Origin: Isochrysis galbana
Lineage: Eukaryota > Haptophyta > Isochrysidales > Isochrysidaceae
Assembly: GCA_018136815.1 (NCBI GenBank)
Contig: CM030931.1
Coordinates: 9,745,072 to 9,809,071 of the forward strand
DNA length: 64,000 bases
Reading direction: 5' to 3'
A program made the translations under genes and the position numbers. Shown piece by piece: positions 1 through 10,674 of this stretch. Numbering within the stretch: the stretch's first letter is position 1; the number at the start of each line of letters is the position of its first letter. Under the pieces are notes generated by a model. That model had not been told where the DNA came from. It saw only the letters and a list, made by a program, of their open reading frames with translations, and did not search any database.

Positions 1-1086
1 TCGGGCGCAACGTCGGCGCAGTGCTCGGCGGAAAGTCTCATGTAGAGTTTTGGACACAGAGGCATCAACCAAAGCGCTCCACCCAAGGCCACGCAGTTCA
101 CGAGAAAGCGATTGCAACAAACGTGCTGCCGTCGAGCCAATGTTGTTGAACGTGTCGCACTTGAGGCCGTAGCCGCCAGGCAACTGCTGTCCCTGCTCAC
201 CTATGTCCATCGGCTCATCGTCTTCTCCTTCCTCACCCTCTCCGTCGCGCCATTCTTCCTCGTCCGAATTGATCTCTCCCAACTGCTCGTCATCTTCACC
301 GCTCCATGTCAGCAGTGCTGCTATCCCACTGGTGCCAATCCCTTCTCCACTTGTCGAGTCTAAAAATAATCTATGCCAGCAATGCGAGAGCCACTCCTCA
401 ATAGCTTTGGCATGCGGGGCGGCTGAGATGAGTAGAGTTTGGAGCAAGGAGAGTAGCTCCTCTCGCAAGGAGCGACCCAGCCCAACGAGTACCCGGCTTG
501 GCGCCTCGAATTGAGCCGGAAATGAAGAGACGGCACCGTTCGCCTGCTCCACGCCAATTTCAGGCCACGACCCACTCTCGAGCTTATGCAGAAGCAAGAG
601 TTCGCCTTCCACAAAAGCCCGCAGCTCGGAGAGCGCACTTTGCAGGACTGTCACACACAATCGCTGCGCCGCCGCAGCCTCCCGTGTACCCTGCACCCCG
701 ACATGGGCGCTCTCGAGCAGGCGGTCATACGACGCCCAAAAGCGCGGAACCTGCGGTATGGTCCAGGCGATTGCTCAGAGAGGGGCATGAAAGTCTCGGC
801 GGGTAAGGCAAGCCACAGCCAAACTTGCCGGCAGGTGGACGGGCCGCCCACTCACCGCGAATGACTGGAGGCGCGAGCTGGCCTCTTCGAATGCCCACTG
901 TACGAGCAGCTCGTGTAGGCCATGGTGGCACACCATCTTGAATGAGTGTGCAACTCGCGGCTCGGTGCTACGGTCAGGCGCGGCTGGCTCACAAATCTTC
1001 CCCTGTACGAAGCGCTCGACGAAAGAGGTGCGGTCGTCAACGAGCGCGCCCGCAACGACATCCCAATGCTCTGACGCCTCCTCCAT
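1..1086 (-). CDS. APC2: Anaphase-promoting complex subunit 2 (APC2) homologue, N-terminal part
   Basis: This looks like the N-terminal portion of the cullin-like scaffold subunit of the APC/C ubiquitin ligase, which acts in mitotic exit. Two exons are visible: 1086-856 and 750 to the window edge. They are joined by a 105-bp GT-AG intron (donor GTGAGT) that keeps the frame across LQSFA/VPRFWASY. The stretch 'HHGLHELLVQWAFEEA' followed by 'FWASYDRLLES' follows the pattern of animal APC2 N-termini (HGL...LEEWF...FWNAIS). A later 'LSRELRGLGWSALVDASVS' followed by 'LHETFRRAL' matches the next conserved block. An acidic D/E-rich loop lies between them. The ATG at 1086 was chosen because the only longer reading begins at a GTG and runs through a proline-rich translation of a G-run. 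The catalytic cullin domain lies beyond the left edge. The family call rests on remembered sequence patterns and could be another cullin-repeat protein. Confidence 0.72.
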
Positions 1087-2053
1087 CGCCTTGCTCGATG
1101 GCGCCTCCGCCGCCTGTGGCGGCCCGGCACCGCTCGCGCTCTGGCGTCCAGCCGCGCAGAAGGGAGGGGGGGGGGGGAGGCGGGGAGGCGGGGAGGGGGG
1201 GGAAGGGGGGGGGCGAGGGGGCGAGGGTCGATCTTGCGCGGGAAATTCCACGCGGGAACTAAAGTTAAGGTGGTAGTCTGAAGAAATGCCGCCCCCCGGT
1301 ATGGGGGGGTGCGGGGGTGGGGGGCAAGGCTAGCAAAAACCAGTGGCGGCGTTCCCTAGTCAGCTTGCGGAGGTAATGTGAGTAATGTCATCATTTACGA
1401 TATCATCTCGTGCTGGTGACGTCCGTCGGCGTCCATCGGTCCGTGGAGACAAGGGCGACAAAACGAGATCGAGAGGGCGATGAGAGATCGGCTGCGACTC
1501 GGTTCACGTTCACGAGATCGAGAGATCGAGAGACGCGCCAGATGAGCGCCGCAGCCCGCCCGTTTCACTTTTCGTACCATGGGAAATACAGGCGCTCTAC
1601 CCGACATCGCGGGCACTTCCGGATGGCCACTTCATATTGAAAAGCTCACATCTCACATCTCGGCGTCTTTTCGGAAGACAACGCCCTATGTACACCCCAC
1701 CAGAAACTCTGCCGCTTCAGAGGGGGGGGGGGAATGCTCCGTAATAGTAGTAATACTGCAGGTAAGGAGTAATATAAGAGTTGGAGAGTGCTAGAACTAG
1801 TGCGTAGTGCATCGATAACACTCCTTCCCCCTCCTCGCCCGCCTCATCAAACATGAATGCTAGATCAGGGACGAGAGGAGTAAACGGAGCTGGCCTGGAG
1901 TGAGAAGAGTGGTTGCACCCCCATGACTGAGACTGAATCCACAACGCGCATTAGCAAAGTAGTACTACTACAAGAATAAAAAGATAGTCGCCAAAGTGCC
2001 CGAGGAAGCACTATGTTATGAACTATTGGTCATGCCTCATGCCACCGAGACGG
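1087..2053. other. Intergenic region with G-run and GATC-rich stretch
   Basis: No gene was recognised. A G-dominated tract at about 1164-1225 sits directly upstream of the APC2-like start, so it is C-rich on that gene's coding strand. A second G-run lies at 1295-1325. At about 1462-1540 there is a loose repetition of 'gagatcgagag'. The rest is unremarkable and may hold the 3' UTR of the minus-strand gene that ends at 2054. Confidence 0.5.
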
Positions 2054-3670
2054 TCATGCCGATCCTGCTGCAAGGGGCCTACGCTTGTGTTGCTGAATAC
2101 ACATAAGCTCCATCTGGGCGCTTAGAGCACAGGTCTTCGTACAATATTCATATCCCATGTGGCGCTCATTGCTACAACTAGGCAGTGCGCACTTGCGTGG
2201 GTTCACGAATTGAGTACCTCCCTCAACTTGCCTCGGCAGCGTGTGTTCCCCTCGGTGCACAGCTTCCTCATAGTGTCGATGCGAGCAGTAACGAAATTGC
2301 CTGGTGCCTCTTGAGTCCAATCCTGCAAGTCGCGAACATCCACGTAGCGCGCAGATTTGCCGTTCCATTCTTGGCATCGGTTGCCCTAGCATGTGCTTAT
2401 GGTGCATGGCATGAGTGAAACCACAGTAGTCATGTAGCTCTCCCGTGGCCACATTCTTTACGTAGCACTCTCTGGAACAATCTGGATACTTGCATTGGCG
2501 ATTAAGTCCGTGGGTCGCGACCCCAGGAACCACAGACTGGTGCAGGGGTTCAGGTGTGGTGCTCCTAGGGGGAGGCGTAGGAGTAGTCACCGGTGAGATC
2601 ATGGGCGCATGGTTAGCATCAAGAGCGGGACCGTAATCAGTAAGCGAGGGACACGCGAGCGTTAAGATGTTGGGTGCCGTAGGTATCCGGGCGACAGTAT
2701 GCGTTATGATGTGTAGCTCGTCTGAGAGTAGGCTCCCTTCATTGTACTGCTCAGGGGAAGTGCCCAATGTTGCGGCGCCTTGTGCAGCAACAAAAATGTG
2801 TGCCGAATCGGTGAGAAAGATCCCGGCTTGCTCCATAATTTCTCCGATCGGGATTTTTTCATCCTCATCTATGGAGCCCTGTCGATTGAATGCCAAACAA
2901 TCTGCGTCAGTACCGATCACATCGGCTGCTGCTTCTCTTTGGTCTAATGGAGCTGCCTCAGTGTGGCCACAGTAGGTATGTGATGTGTGCGGCTGAGCTG
3001 CGACTCCACAGAGCTCAAAGCAAGGGGTTGACAGAGTAAGCTGGTCGGCCGACACCGCTGCTGGGACACTTGTCGCCGGTGTGATCGCTAACGCATCACC
3101 GCTATTGCCAAATGCAGCCACCAACTTTGGAGCTCCAGCTCCCTCGGCGTCATCCCGAGAGTCGTAGCACAGCTGCTCAAGGTCATCTCTCGCATCTTCC
3201 ACGAGTTTATCCAAGTCTTCTGCTTCGTCTGCTTCATCTGCTTTATTTGGCGGCGGCAAGTCCAAGCACTTGCCCTCGAACGCCGACCTCCATACACCTA
3301 TGAAATAGGTGAAGTATGGCTTCATGTCCTTGAAGCTTCCCTTCGTTGCTTGAGCTCTTTCCCAAGCTTCTGAGTCTGTCCGGTGCATCCCGAAAGATCT
3401 CTTGATAAGTGCGAGCATGGATCTCATACTGGCCCGCTCAACTCGTTTCCTACCCATCGGCTCCAAGCATAGGAATTCCAGCAGCTCATTTGGTAACGTG
3501 GGATCCTCTCCGTGTTCTTCAATCAATTCTTTCACCCTGGTGACTGCCTCGGCTGCTCGGCGTAAATTGCTGTCGACCGCAAACCAGTCGGACTGCCTCG
3601 CCCGGGCACTTGGCTCATTTTGGCCGCGCTTGGAGCCGCGCTTTGGCGCAGATGCCAAGGTAGACGCCAT
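2054..3670 (-). CDS. Uncharacterised protein with three C-terminal Cys/His (zinc-binding-like) clusters
   Basis: This is an uninterrupted 538-residue reading frame from an ATG at 3670. I do not recognise a named family for the whole protein. The N-terminal 150 residues are charged and helical-looking, with 'SMLALIKRSFGMHR' and 'YFTYFIGVWRSAFEG'. The middle is low in complexity, rich in A, T, P and D. The last 145 residues hold three copies of a C-x4-C ... YC-x2/3-C/H pattern, starting near residues 393 (CKYPDCSREC ... DYCGFTH), 440 (CALRGCS ... RYCSHRH) and 494 (CALPSCS ... EYCTKTC). Such spacing suggests small zinc-binding modules like those scattered through algal and fungal proteins. Metal binding and any nucleic-acid or protein contact are inference. 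There is no neighbour within 1 kb on either side to suggest a role. It could be a domesticated transposon protein, but no transposase or reverse transcriptase motif is visible. Confidence 0.6.
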   Translation of the reverse strand: MASTLASAPKRGSKRGQNEPSARARQSDWFAVDSNLRRAAEAVTRVKELIEEHGEDPTLPNELLEFLCLEPMGRKRVERASMRSMLALIKRSFGMHRTDSEAWERAQATKGSFKDMKPYFTYFIGVWRSAFEGKCLDLPPPNKADEADEAEDLDKLVEDARDDLEQLCYDSRDDAEGAGAPKLVAAFGNSGDALAITPATSVPAAVSADQLTLSTPCFELCGVAAQPHTSHTYCGHTEAAPLDQREAAADVIGTDADCLAFNRQGSIDEDEKIPIGEIMEQAGIFLTDSAHIFVAAQGAATLGTSPEQYNEGSLLSDELHIITHTVARIPTAPNILTLACPSLTDYGPALDANHAPMISPVTTPTPPPRSTTPEPLHQSVVPGVATHGLNRQCKYPDCSRECYVKNVATGELHDYCGFTHAMHHKHMLGQPMPRMERQICALRGCSRLAGLDSRGTRQFRYCSHRHYEEAVHRGEHTLPRQVEGGTQFVNPRKCALPSCSNERHMGYEYCTKTCALSAQMELMCIQQHKRRPLAAGSA

Positions 3671-4488
3671 CTACTCAGCAGGGGCCCGATGCCCAGCCTC
3701 GACGGGCTTGGTGGGACGCCCGATCCCCGACTAAGTCAAAAGTTTACCGATAGGATAGCGACAGAATCCCGTGGCGCATGATTCATGATTCATCCTAGAT
3801 CCTAGAGCTAGAGCTAAGTGATAAGTGATAAATGATAAATGATGCGATTTCCAGGCCTTTAAACCTTTGTGGTGGCGTCGCCACGGCGAGGGGGTGGGGG
3901 TGGGGGCGCGAAGCCGTCCAGCCGCTTCAGCTGCCATGGTGGGGCCTGGTGGCTGTTGTGAGCAGTGTGAGTGCTGTGATGCGCTAGGATCTAGGATCTA
4001 GGATGGATAGACAGTAGACAGCGTGGGCTCAAATGCACAGTACTCGAACCCCCTTGTTGGGACCCAAGAATGACCCCCACCAGAGGGTTGGCTTCGGCGA
4101 GAATTTCGAGATTTTTAAATAAAATTTGGGTCCATCATCGAAAAAAAATTGACCGAAATTTGGGTCACGCGGGAGCGAAATTTGCAAGCCTACGGCCGGG
4201 TGACGCCCGCGAGCAACCCATCGTCGGCAGGTCGGCCGGTCCCTCGAGGAGGAAGCGGCCGAGATCGAGATGGGTCTTGATAGAAGGCGAGGACGTGGAG
4301 GGCACCCTCTCAGGGCAGAGCCCTCGAGCCCTCGCCCCTCGCCCCCCTCGACCATCGGAGGGGGTGGATTTGCACTCGGAGTCCGAGGTCCGAGGCGCCT
4401 GACGATGAGGAACAGAACGAAAGCGAGGAGGAGGAGGAGGAGGAGGAGACGGAAGGAGAGGAGGAGGAAGTGGAAACCTCGGAAGACG

Positions 4489-4560
4489 AGCTGAGGCGAG
4501 AAGCGCTCAATCACCATCACCCACCGCATAGAAAAGCGTTCAATCACCATCAGCCATGGT
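4489..4560 (-). repeat. Inverted copy of the 'gattgaacgc' tandem repeat
   Basis: The minus strand carries 'gattgaacgcttttctatg' followed by a 'gattgagcgcttctcgcct' terminal unit. It is the same order as the ends of the copies near 38.1, 45.1 and 52.2 kb. This copy is short, with about two units. Confidence 0.75.
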
Positions 4561-5357
4561 GCACGACGAACCCATAACTCACCTCACACTTCGCTCCCAG
4601 TAGATGGAGGAGCACGTTATGGAGGGAAAACTGTGGACTGTTTCGCCCGCCGGTACTGGGGCAACGAGGGCGAGGAACGCCTACAGGGGCCGCGAGAAGA
4701 GAGGTGGAGGGAGCAGGTGGGAACAGAGGAAGGAAAAAAGGAAGCAAAGAGGGGAGGACAAACGGCAACCAGGAACACAGTGCTCTGGAGGAGACGGTAC
4801 TGGTGAAGGGAGGAGCGGGATGGTGGTGCGACCGGGCCGCCAACCCCCCGTAGAAAAGAAGGAGCGGGCTGGTGTAGCGGGTTGGCCCTCACCGGCGGCG
4901 GGCGCGCGCGCACGAATGAGTTGTGGTGATGCCACAAGAGAGGTGAGGGGGCAGAATAAGACGGGGGTTCTGTACCCTGGTGACCAAGACGGACACTGTT
5001 GTTGGAAGAGAACGACGCGAGGCGAGGGAGGCGGGTGGCAAGAGCAGAGGGGCGGAGAGCGCACAGTGGAGAGAGAGAGGAAGCGCGGCGGCGAGAGGGG
5101 AAGCGGCGCGGCGAGGCCGAGGGGAGGGAGAAGAAGGTGGAGAGGAAGTGGCGTCAATGAGCGGCGGGCGAGGGGGGGCGGTGCGGGTGGGGCGGTGCGG
5201 GTGGGGCGGCAGTGTCGAAATGCGCGGGGTGTCAGAATGCGCGGGAGAAGTGGCGAGCGCGGAGGGAGAGGGGCAGTTCTGAAAGCGCGCACCAGGCTCT
5301 TGACAAAAAAACGATCGCTTTCAAAGGAAGTCGATCAATTTTCTTTGGAGGGAAACC

Positions 5358-5492
5358 AACATGGGATATCATGAGATATCGTGATTTCAACGATATATCG
5401 ACCCTGCCCCAAATCGAGTGAATGGAGTCAGACCACGTGTGTGTTTCAACATGTGAAGAGTCAAGTTGACTCAAGTAACCTCCAGGTGACAA
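5358..5492. repeat. Interspersed repeat, inverted partner at 44808-44935
   Basis: The reverse complement of this segment matches 44808-44935 at roughly four bases in five by eye. Shared landmarks are 'cttcacatgttgaaac', 'cacacgtggtct', 'ctccattcactcgattt' and 'gcagggtcgatat'. In both places a 'gattgaacgc'-type motif lies close by (5518 here, 45030 onward there), so the two repeats may belong to one larger element. Confidence 0.7.
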
Positions 5493-6189
5493 TGAAAGGT
5501 GTTAGCAGGGATGGGGATAATTGAACGCTTTTGGTCTTGGAGAGGGCACAATGCAGGAAAATGGGAGGGCTCGGGAAGACAGGGAGCGGCCCCTTCCTCC
5601 AATGTTCCGGGTAGACGGCGGCCTCGGTCCTCGGTCCCGACGTCCCGACTTAACCTGTAAATGTAAACATGCGCGGGACTTACATGTTTTTCGGTGGGCG
5701 GAGCTCTCGCTCTCGCCCACGCCCTCTCCGTGCTCTCTCTCCCCTCTCCTGCGGCACGCGCGATGGCGCGCCTGCTGCAGGCCGCAGGCCTCCAACTGCT
5801 TACTGGCTGCTAGCGACCCTTGAAGGCTTTTGGCAAAACTTTTGGAGGCCAGCTTAAGGGGCAGAGGGGCTCTGACTATGCTGTCTGTCGTAATCATCCT
5901 GCGATCGAGTAAGTATTAATTGTTCAGCCTCTTCATTAACGTTATCTACCCTATCCTCTCTGTGGGACTTTCCTAGTGACCCCCAGCCGAGCCACGCGCT
6001 CTTTCTTTTTCTTGCTCTGCAAGGGTTTTGTTTTCGCGCGTAGACGCCCCACACCCACCCAAATATCCACCAAGTATCCAGAGCACCCAGGAAAATATCT
6101 AGAGATAGCTAATCCTGCCACAATTCGCCCAAATATCCAGTAGATATATCCGGATATTTGAGCGCCCCCATTGTCCATTGCCCCCTATT

Positions 6190-6893
6190 ATAACAATAGG
6201 TTGTTAAAGGCCCTCTACATAATAGGATGGAGATACATCATTAGAGACTTCTACAGAGTAGACTTTGAGTCATATGAAATCCACTACATACCAACCCTGG
6301 AAGCCACACTCACAAGGTTTACTACCCTGGTGCGAGGCCGCGCCCCGCGCCCCGCCGAGCTTCCATAGCTCAGCGCGAACCCGCAAGCCCGCAAGGTTGC
6401 AAGGCTGCCCAGGGAAGAAAACCAAAAATGAAAACCCCGCTAGAGCTTAGTACCCCCATTTTCACTTTTCACGGAAGACGAAAAGGGTAGGCTAAGAATG
6501 AATACCGAATACCAACTTCAGCCTGCCGTGGTCGTGGCGGAAGCGCCCGGCCTCGCCGAACGACTCGCCCAAGACGCAACTGTACCTCGCCCCAAACCTT
6601 ACTTCGGGCGCAAGACTACCGCGTGACAACAGAAAAATCGGCGACGACACGGCACCCGAGTAACGCTAAATAGGAACAGGTCACCGAGCGACACAGAATG
6701 AAGGCGAGAACACTCGCGCTGGGGACAGGTGCACCCCGTGCCCAGCCCAGCCCCCCCAGCAACCTGAGCCCCTACGTAGAGCACAAGGGGAGGTGCCGCA
6801 AGGTGGGTAGTGAGGGAGTGGGAAGGGAAAGGGCGTGGCTACAGCAGTGAATATTAGTGCCGCGCGCGAGGCGAGAATATTATAAGGTTTTTG
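6190..6893 (+). mobile_element. LINE-B retrotransposon fragment: ORF2 C-terminus and 3' tail
   Basis: A 5'-truncated non-LTR element. The frame from about 6200 to 6368 encodes 'WRYIIRDFYRVDFES' and 'LTRFTTLVRGRAPRP'. These parallel 'WRYIVTDFYRIQYDN' and 'LERFTKLSRALN' just after the zinc finger of the element at 31.5-33.2 kb. Downstream is a LINE-B 3' region. It contains a decayed 'GRKPK ... PLELSTPIF' coding block, 'gtagagcacaaggggaggtg' and a T-run after 'tataagg'. This order recurs at 33255-33770 and 42660-43176. The copy has several frame disruptions and is surely dead. Confidence 0.75.
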
Positions 6894-7263
6894 TTGACCC
6901 CCCTCCTCGGACCTGGGACACCTCCCGACCCAATTCATACACACCTCCCCCCCCAAACACCAAGCTGATGCCCCGCCTCCGAGGCGACCACCCCGCGTAC
7001 TATTTATGCTGCCGACTTCTAGTTCAAGCGCAACTACGCCTGGATCGAGGTGCCCATCACGGCATCGCTTCCACACGGAGTTGGTTGAGAGATGAACAGT
7101 CAGTCTCATTGTGAACTCGTAAAGCGGCATACAACATCTGCAAGTCAATCGGCGGCCGGTGTTCCGTGCACTCCTCAACTGTTTCTTCATTGTTGTCCAC
7201 GTAGTCGCTCCATATGGGCACGCTCGTCTAGATCTTCGAACATCCCATTTAGTCCATCCCTTT
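6894..7263. other. Intergenic region downstream of the lipoxygenase gene
   Basis: No gene was recognised. It lies between the T-tail of the LINE-B fragment and the lipoxygenase stop codon, and presumably contains the lipoxygenase 3' UTR. Confidence 0.4.
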
Positions 7264-9568
7264 CTAAACACTAACCGAGGCCTCCATCCAGCGCGGGTTG
7301 AAGCACCAAAGCCCACAGTTGAATGGGAAAGTGCGCTGTGGCGCGGTGACCACATAATCGTTGCACTTCTTCTCAAGGCCAGCAACGGCGGTAGCGTGGC
7401 GCTCGCAGATCTCGTTGAGCTTTGGCCGAAGGGTTGCCGAGGGTGCTCGTAAGAACTTCGATTCGGAGAAGCCGTGATACCCTTTGGCTTTTGACATGAG
7501 TGGCGGCATTGGAAATGAGGTTGCGGCCATAAGAGTTGCCTGATACACCAAGTGAGCGGGCAATTGGGAATGCGTGACATAAGTGTGGCGCGAATACAGG
7601 ATTCCGCTCCTTCGGCAAAGGGCCATTGCGCCAATCATGGCAGTGGTGTTCTCAATTCACCAACCTGTGTGACAGCAGTAATCTTCGTTCCACACATCTC
7701 GCCCTTTGGCCATGAAAAAGAGCAGAAAGAGACGTCTTGTGCGTAGACCGCGACGGAGCCGTAAGCTTCATGATGTGCAGTTACCGCAAAGATTAGCCTA
7801 GGTAAGCCGGTGTCATGTGAGGTGGGGATCGCTGAGCATGTGGTGCTGTGCTCGGCAAGGGACATGGACGTGTACAAGAATTCGGTCTTCCCTAGCATCT
7901 AGGTGAGCCGCCGTATACTCACCGACACACAACATTGATGGCGAACGCGTATCTCTTGCGCGCGTCCATTTCCCTCACAAGATGGGTTAAGTGGGCAGTT
8001 ACATCAAGACTTCCGACGACATGTACAAGGAAGTCTTGGAGTTCGACATCTGCCAAGGCGGCCTCCGCATCGGTAAACCACAATCCAAGGTAGTCAGTGA
8101 CGAGCTGATGGGTCACATTCCAAAAGGCTGTTGCTTGGTCGTAATAGGGCAACTCGAGGTTTAGGTCTGTAGTCCGCCGCGCAAAGTATGACGCACAATC
8201 AAAGATCGACTCGAGGTATTCCGCATCAGGGATGCTTCCCTTGAGTTCAGCTCCATCTCGCAGCAGGCTGGGCATTGCACGCCACGCTTGCTGCAAGGAC
8301 TGGTCGGTAAAGGCGAAGTTTCGGGAACCAAGAGTTCCAGGCGGCACTAGCAAGCAGTGGGCAATGTAGTTGACTTGGATGGTCCCAAAGTAGTATGGAG
8401 TCAGCAGCCTCCGCACAGGATGTTCTGGCGAAAGGCGCTCCCGCGCCGCCACTACCATGGTGTTTGACCACTGCAAATGAATGCCGTAGAGATGGTCACA
8501 CACCGTGACGAGTGTGAAGAGCGTTGAACGAAAGGAAAATTTGGCATACTCCCAGCCCTCGCTCCCTGGAGTGTAGGTCTGCTCCGTCAATGGCGCCCAT
8601 TGCGACGTCCCTGGACGCCGCTCCATCCGTACAATTTTGATCGGACGGAAGTCGGACCCGATATAGCAGTCGCCGCCATAAGATTCGTATCCTTCCCGCA
8701 CTCCAAGGGATGCCAACATGTTCGTCCGCACGACGAAGCCTTGATTGTCAGCAAGCCGCTCCAAGCGGTGTGGCCCGAGGCCGTGTAAACAGAAGCGAAC
8801 CAGCGCCTCGTCCGACAGCTTGTCATCCCACACGTCCGGGAACGCAGGGTAGACGTCCCCCACAATATTCATCACGTAACTGATTGGGTTCTCTTCCGGA
8901 CGAAAGCGGATCTTGGCGCCATACTTCTGTAGATATCCACCTTCCTGAAGGTGTGTGTTTGGCAACGAACCCATGAGTCCAAGCACTTTGTCTGTCAGGA
9001 AGGCCCCAATGTCTTTCCAGAAGCACGACAATCCTAGGCGCATCGAGCGAAGATTGATGTACTCAGCTTCCGCCAAGGTGGGCAAGTAAGCGCCAATGCC
9101 CCAGGCGGTGGGAGTCTTCTTGAGGATTCGCTTAGGTTGCAGCTCATAGAGCTCTCCGGTCACCTTCGCGCAACAGCCAGGGTTGTCAGTCAGGTCGTCC
9201 TCGTCATCAACGATGTCCGCGAATCTAGGCGTGGGCCAAAGTGAGCGCTCGGCGTTGAAGAACTTGATGAGGAGCACTGGCACCTTTTCCGCCCAGTCGT
9301 GCATGGTCATAAAGCTGTTCATGTAGAAGGTGATGAATGTGGCGGGGAAGACAAGCAGCGCTGCGATCCACGTCAGTGGCAGCAAGAGAATGAAGAGCAG
9401 CAGGCCAAGCAGCAGCGTGCCAATGGCGGCGGGTAGAATAAATCCGATGCTGCAGAAGAAGGACGGTGTGCGTGTCGTGCTGGGGGGCACAAGTGGAGTT
9501 GCGGAGATCTTCTCGCGCTCCATCTCGGCCGGCGCGACCTCTATATCTCCGAGCTCTGCAATGGACAT
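7264..9568 (-). CDS. Lipoxygenase with N-terminal membrane segment
   Basis: A probable iron lipoxygenase adding O2 to polyunsaturated fatty acids. Three exons (9568-7923, 7797-7665, 7539-7264) join in frame through GT-AG introns of 125 bp each and give 684 residues. The catalytic domain shows 'CDHLYGIHLQWSNT' (H359-x4-H364, the first two metal ligands), then 'HPVRRLLTPYYFGTIQVN', the hallmark that follows them. Exon 2 carries 'FAVTAHHEAYGSV' (H557/H558), the likely third-ligand region. The protein ends 'NPRWMEASVSV', with a C-terminal valine where the family's terminal carboxylate (usually Ile) binds metal. The start ATG at 9568 is preferred; a longer frame needs a GTG. A strongly hydrophobic stretch at residues 41-82 predicts one or two membrane helices, not typical of plant or animal enzymes. 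No N-terminal PLAT domain is evident. A purine-rich tract (9620-9860) lies upstream. Confidence 0.82.
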
Positions 9569-10674
9569 CCTGGGAACCGAGAGGCCAATGCTGCGGGCAA
9601 GGCTGAATGTGGGCAGGGAGCGGCGGCGGTGAGGAAGAAGGAGAGAGCTCACGTGAGTAGGAGTAGAAAGGAAGAATGGGAAAGATTAGGTGAGAGAGAA
9701 AGGGGAGATGTGGGCGCTGAGAGAGAGAAGACGACGGCAGCGGGAGGAGGAGAGACGAGAGAGAGTGATTGTGCGAGGAGGGAGGAGAGAAAGCGAGAGT
9801 TTCCCTTTCATGTGAGAGGGAGAGAGGTTCCTAACGTTTTACAAAAATGGGAGAGAAAGGAGAAGTAAAAATACAACAGCGCGGACTCCACTTGTTACGT
9901 GGGGCCAAAAACAAGCGTGCCCTTTGACTTCCTGTCCTTTCATGTTCATCTGCAGATTGATGTGAAACAGCTTGAGACTCACCTTTCTTGCCTCAGATGC
10001 ATCGGCCAAATTTCATTCGAGGCCTCGCTGATATCTTCCCATGTATAGTGTGTAGTTCCGACGCCCGTTTGCGGTTCTCGCACATGCGATCTGTTGTGCC
10101 TGCGCCGGGATTGGGAGTGCGACGACATTGACCGCCTGCAGGCTGCAGGGAGCCACGCCAGATCTCTCCCGGCCGGAGGCCCGCGCGGGCATCCTCGCGG
10201 CTCGCGGCAGCCGCGGCGGGCACATGGGCGGTAGCGATCATCGATCATCGGCCACCCTTGGGCCTGGGGGCGGAACTTCACTACTTCTAGCAGTGCACAC
10301 TGTGTGCGCACTGGACACTGGCGCACTGGCGCCCGGCGCCTTCCTCGCGGGAGGGAGGGAGGGAGGGCCTCGGGCCTGGGGGGGGGGGGCGTAGGCGGCC
10401 TCCCTCCTAAGATAGTAGAAGGTAAACTGTTCTCTCTTCTTATCTCCGGTCTTGCATGCCCCCTCGCTGCTCCGTCGCCGTTCACTAGCGCAAACTAAAT
10501 AAAGCCCGCTGGTGATCGAATACTTTACAATAAAACAAACGGCCGTTCGTTTGTTCTCGACTCGTACGGCATCCGGTGCGGCGGCATCGAGTGCAGCTAA
10601 CGCGGCCCTCTTGAAACAGCCTTCTGCTCTGCTCTTCCTGGCCTGCCACGACCGACTTCTCGACCGAGTCAGAC
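9569..10674. other. Intergenic region between divergent lipoxygenase and LRR genes
   Basis: Presumably holds both promoters. A GA-rich tract at 9620-9860 adjoins the lipoxygenase start, and a G-run (about 10355-10390) lies 290 bp before the LRR start. No convincing coding potential. The 168-residue minus frame at 9979-10485 is low-complexity and unsupported. Confidence 0.5.

Larger units (their letters stand above)
3671..6189. other. Repeat-rich intergenic region
   Basis: No confident gene. It holds a chain of short tandem doublets (3778-3842), an A/T-rich block at 4083-4190 that resembles 24604-24690, a GAG-run at about 4426-4460, one inverted copy of the 'gattgaacgc' repeat (4489-4560), a purine-rich stretch (4660-5270) and a copy of a repeat also found inverted at 44.8 kb (5358-5492). 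The long overlapping reading frames at 4600-5300 on both strands are low-complexity R/G/E- or P/S-rich products of that purine bias. An A/T-rich stretch with 'atatcc' motifs lies at 6050-6165. Confidence 0.5.

Noticed and set aside
1087-1251. A longer N-terminus for the APC2-like protein through a Pro-rich stretch
   Set aside because: It needs a GTG start and translates the G-run. The ATG at 1086 is in frame and close to the first conserved block.
4600-5374. Long overlapping frames on both strands (R/G/E-rich or P/S/L-rich)
   Set aside because: They are products of a purine-biased tract with few stops. There is no domain, splice structure or codon pattern.
7635-7898. A separate small gene between lipoxygenase exons
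   Set aside because: The segment splits cleanly into intron 1 and exon 2 of the lipoxygenase once splice sites are applied, and its conserved part matches that family.
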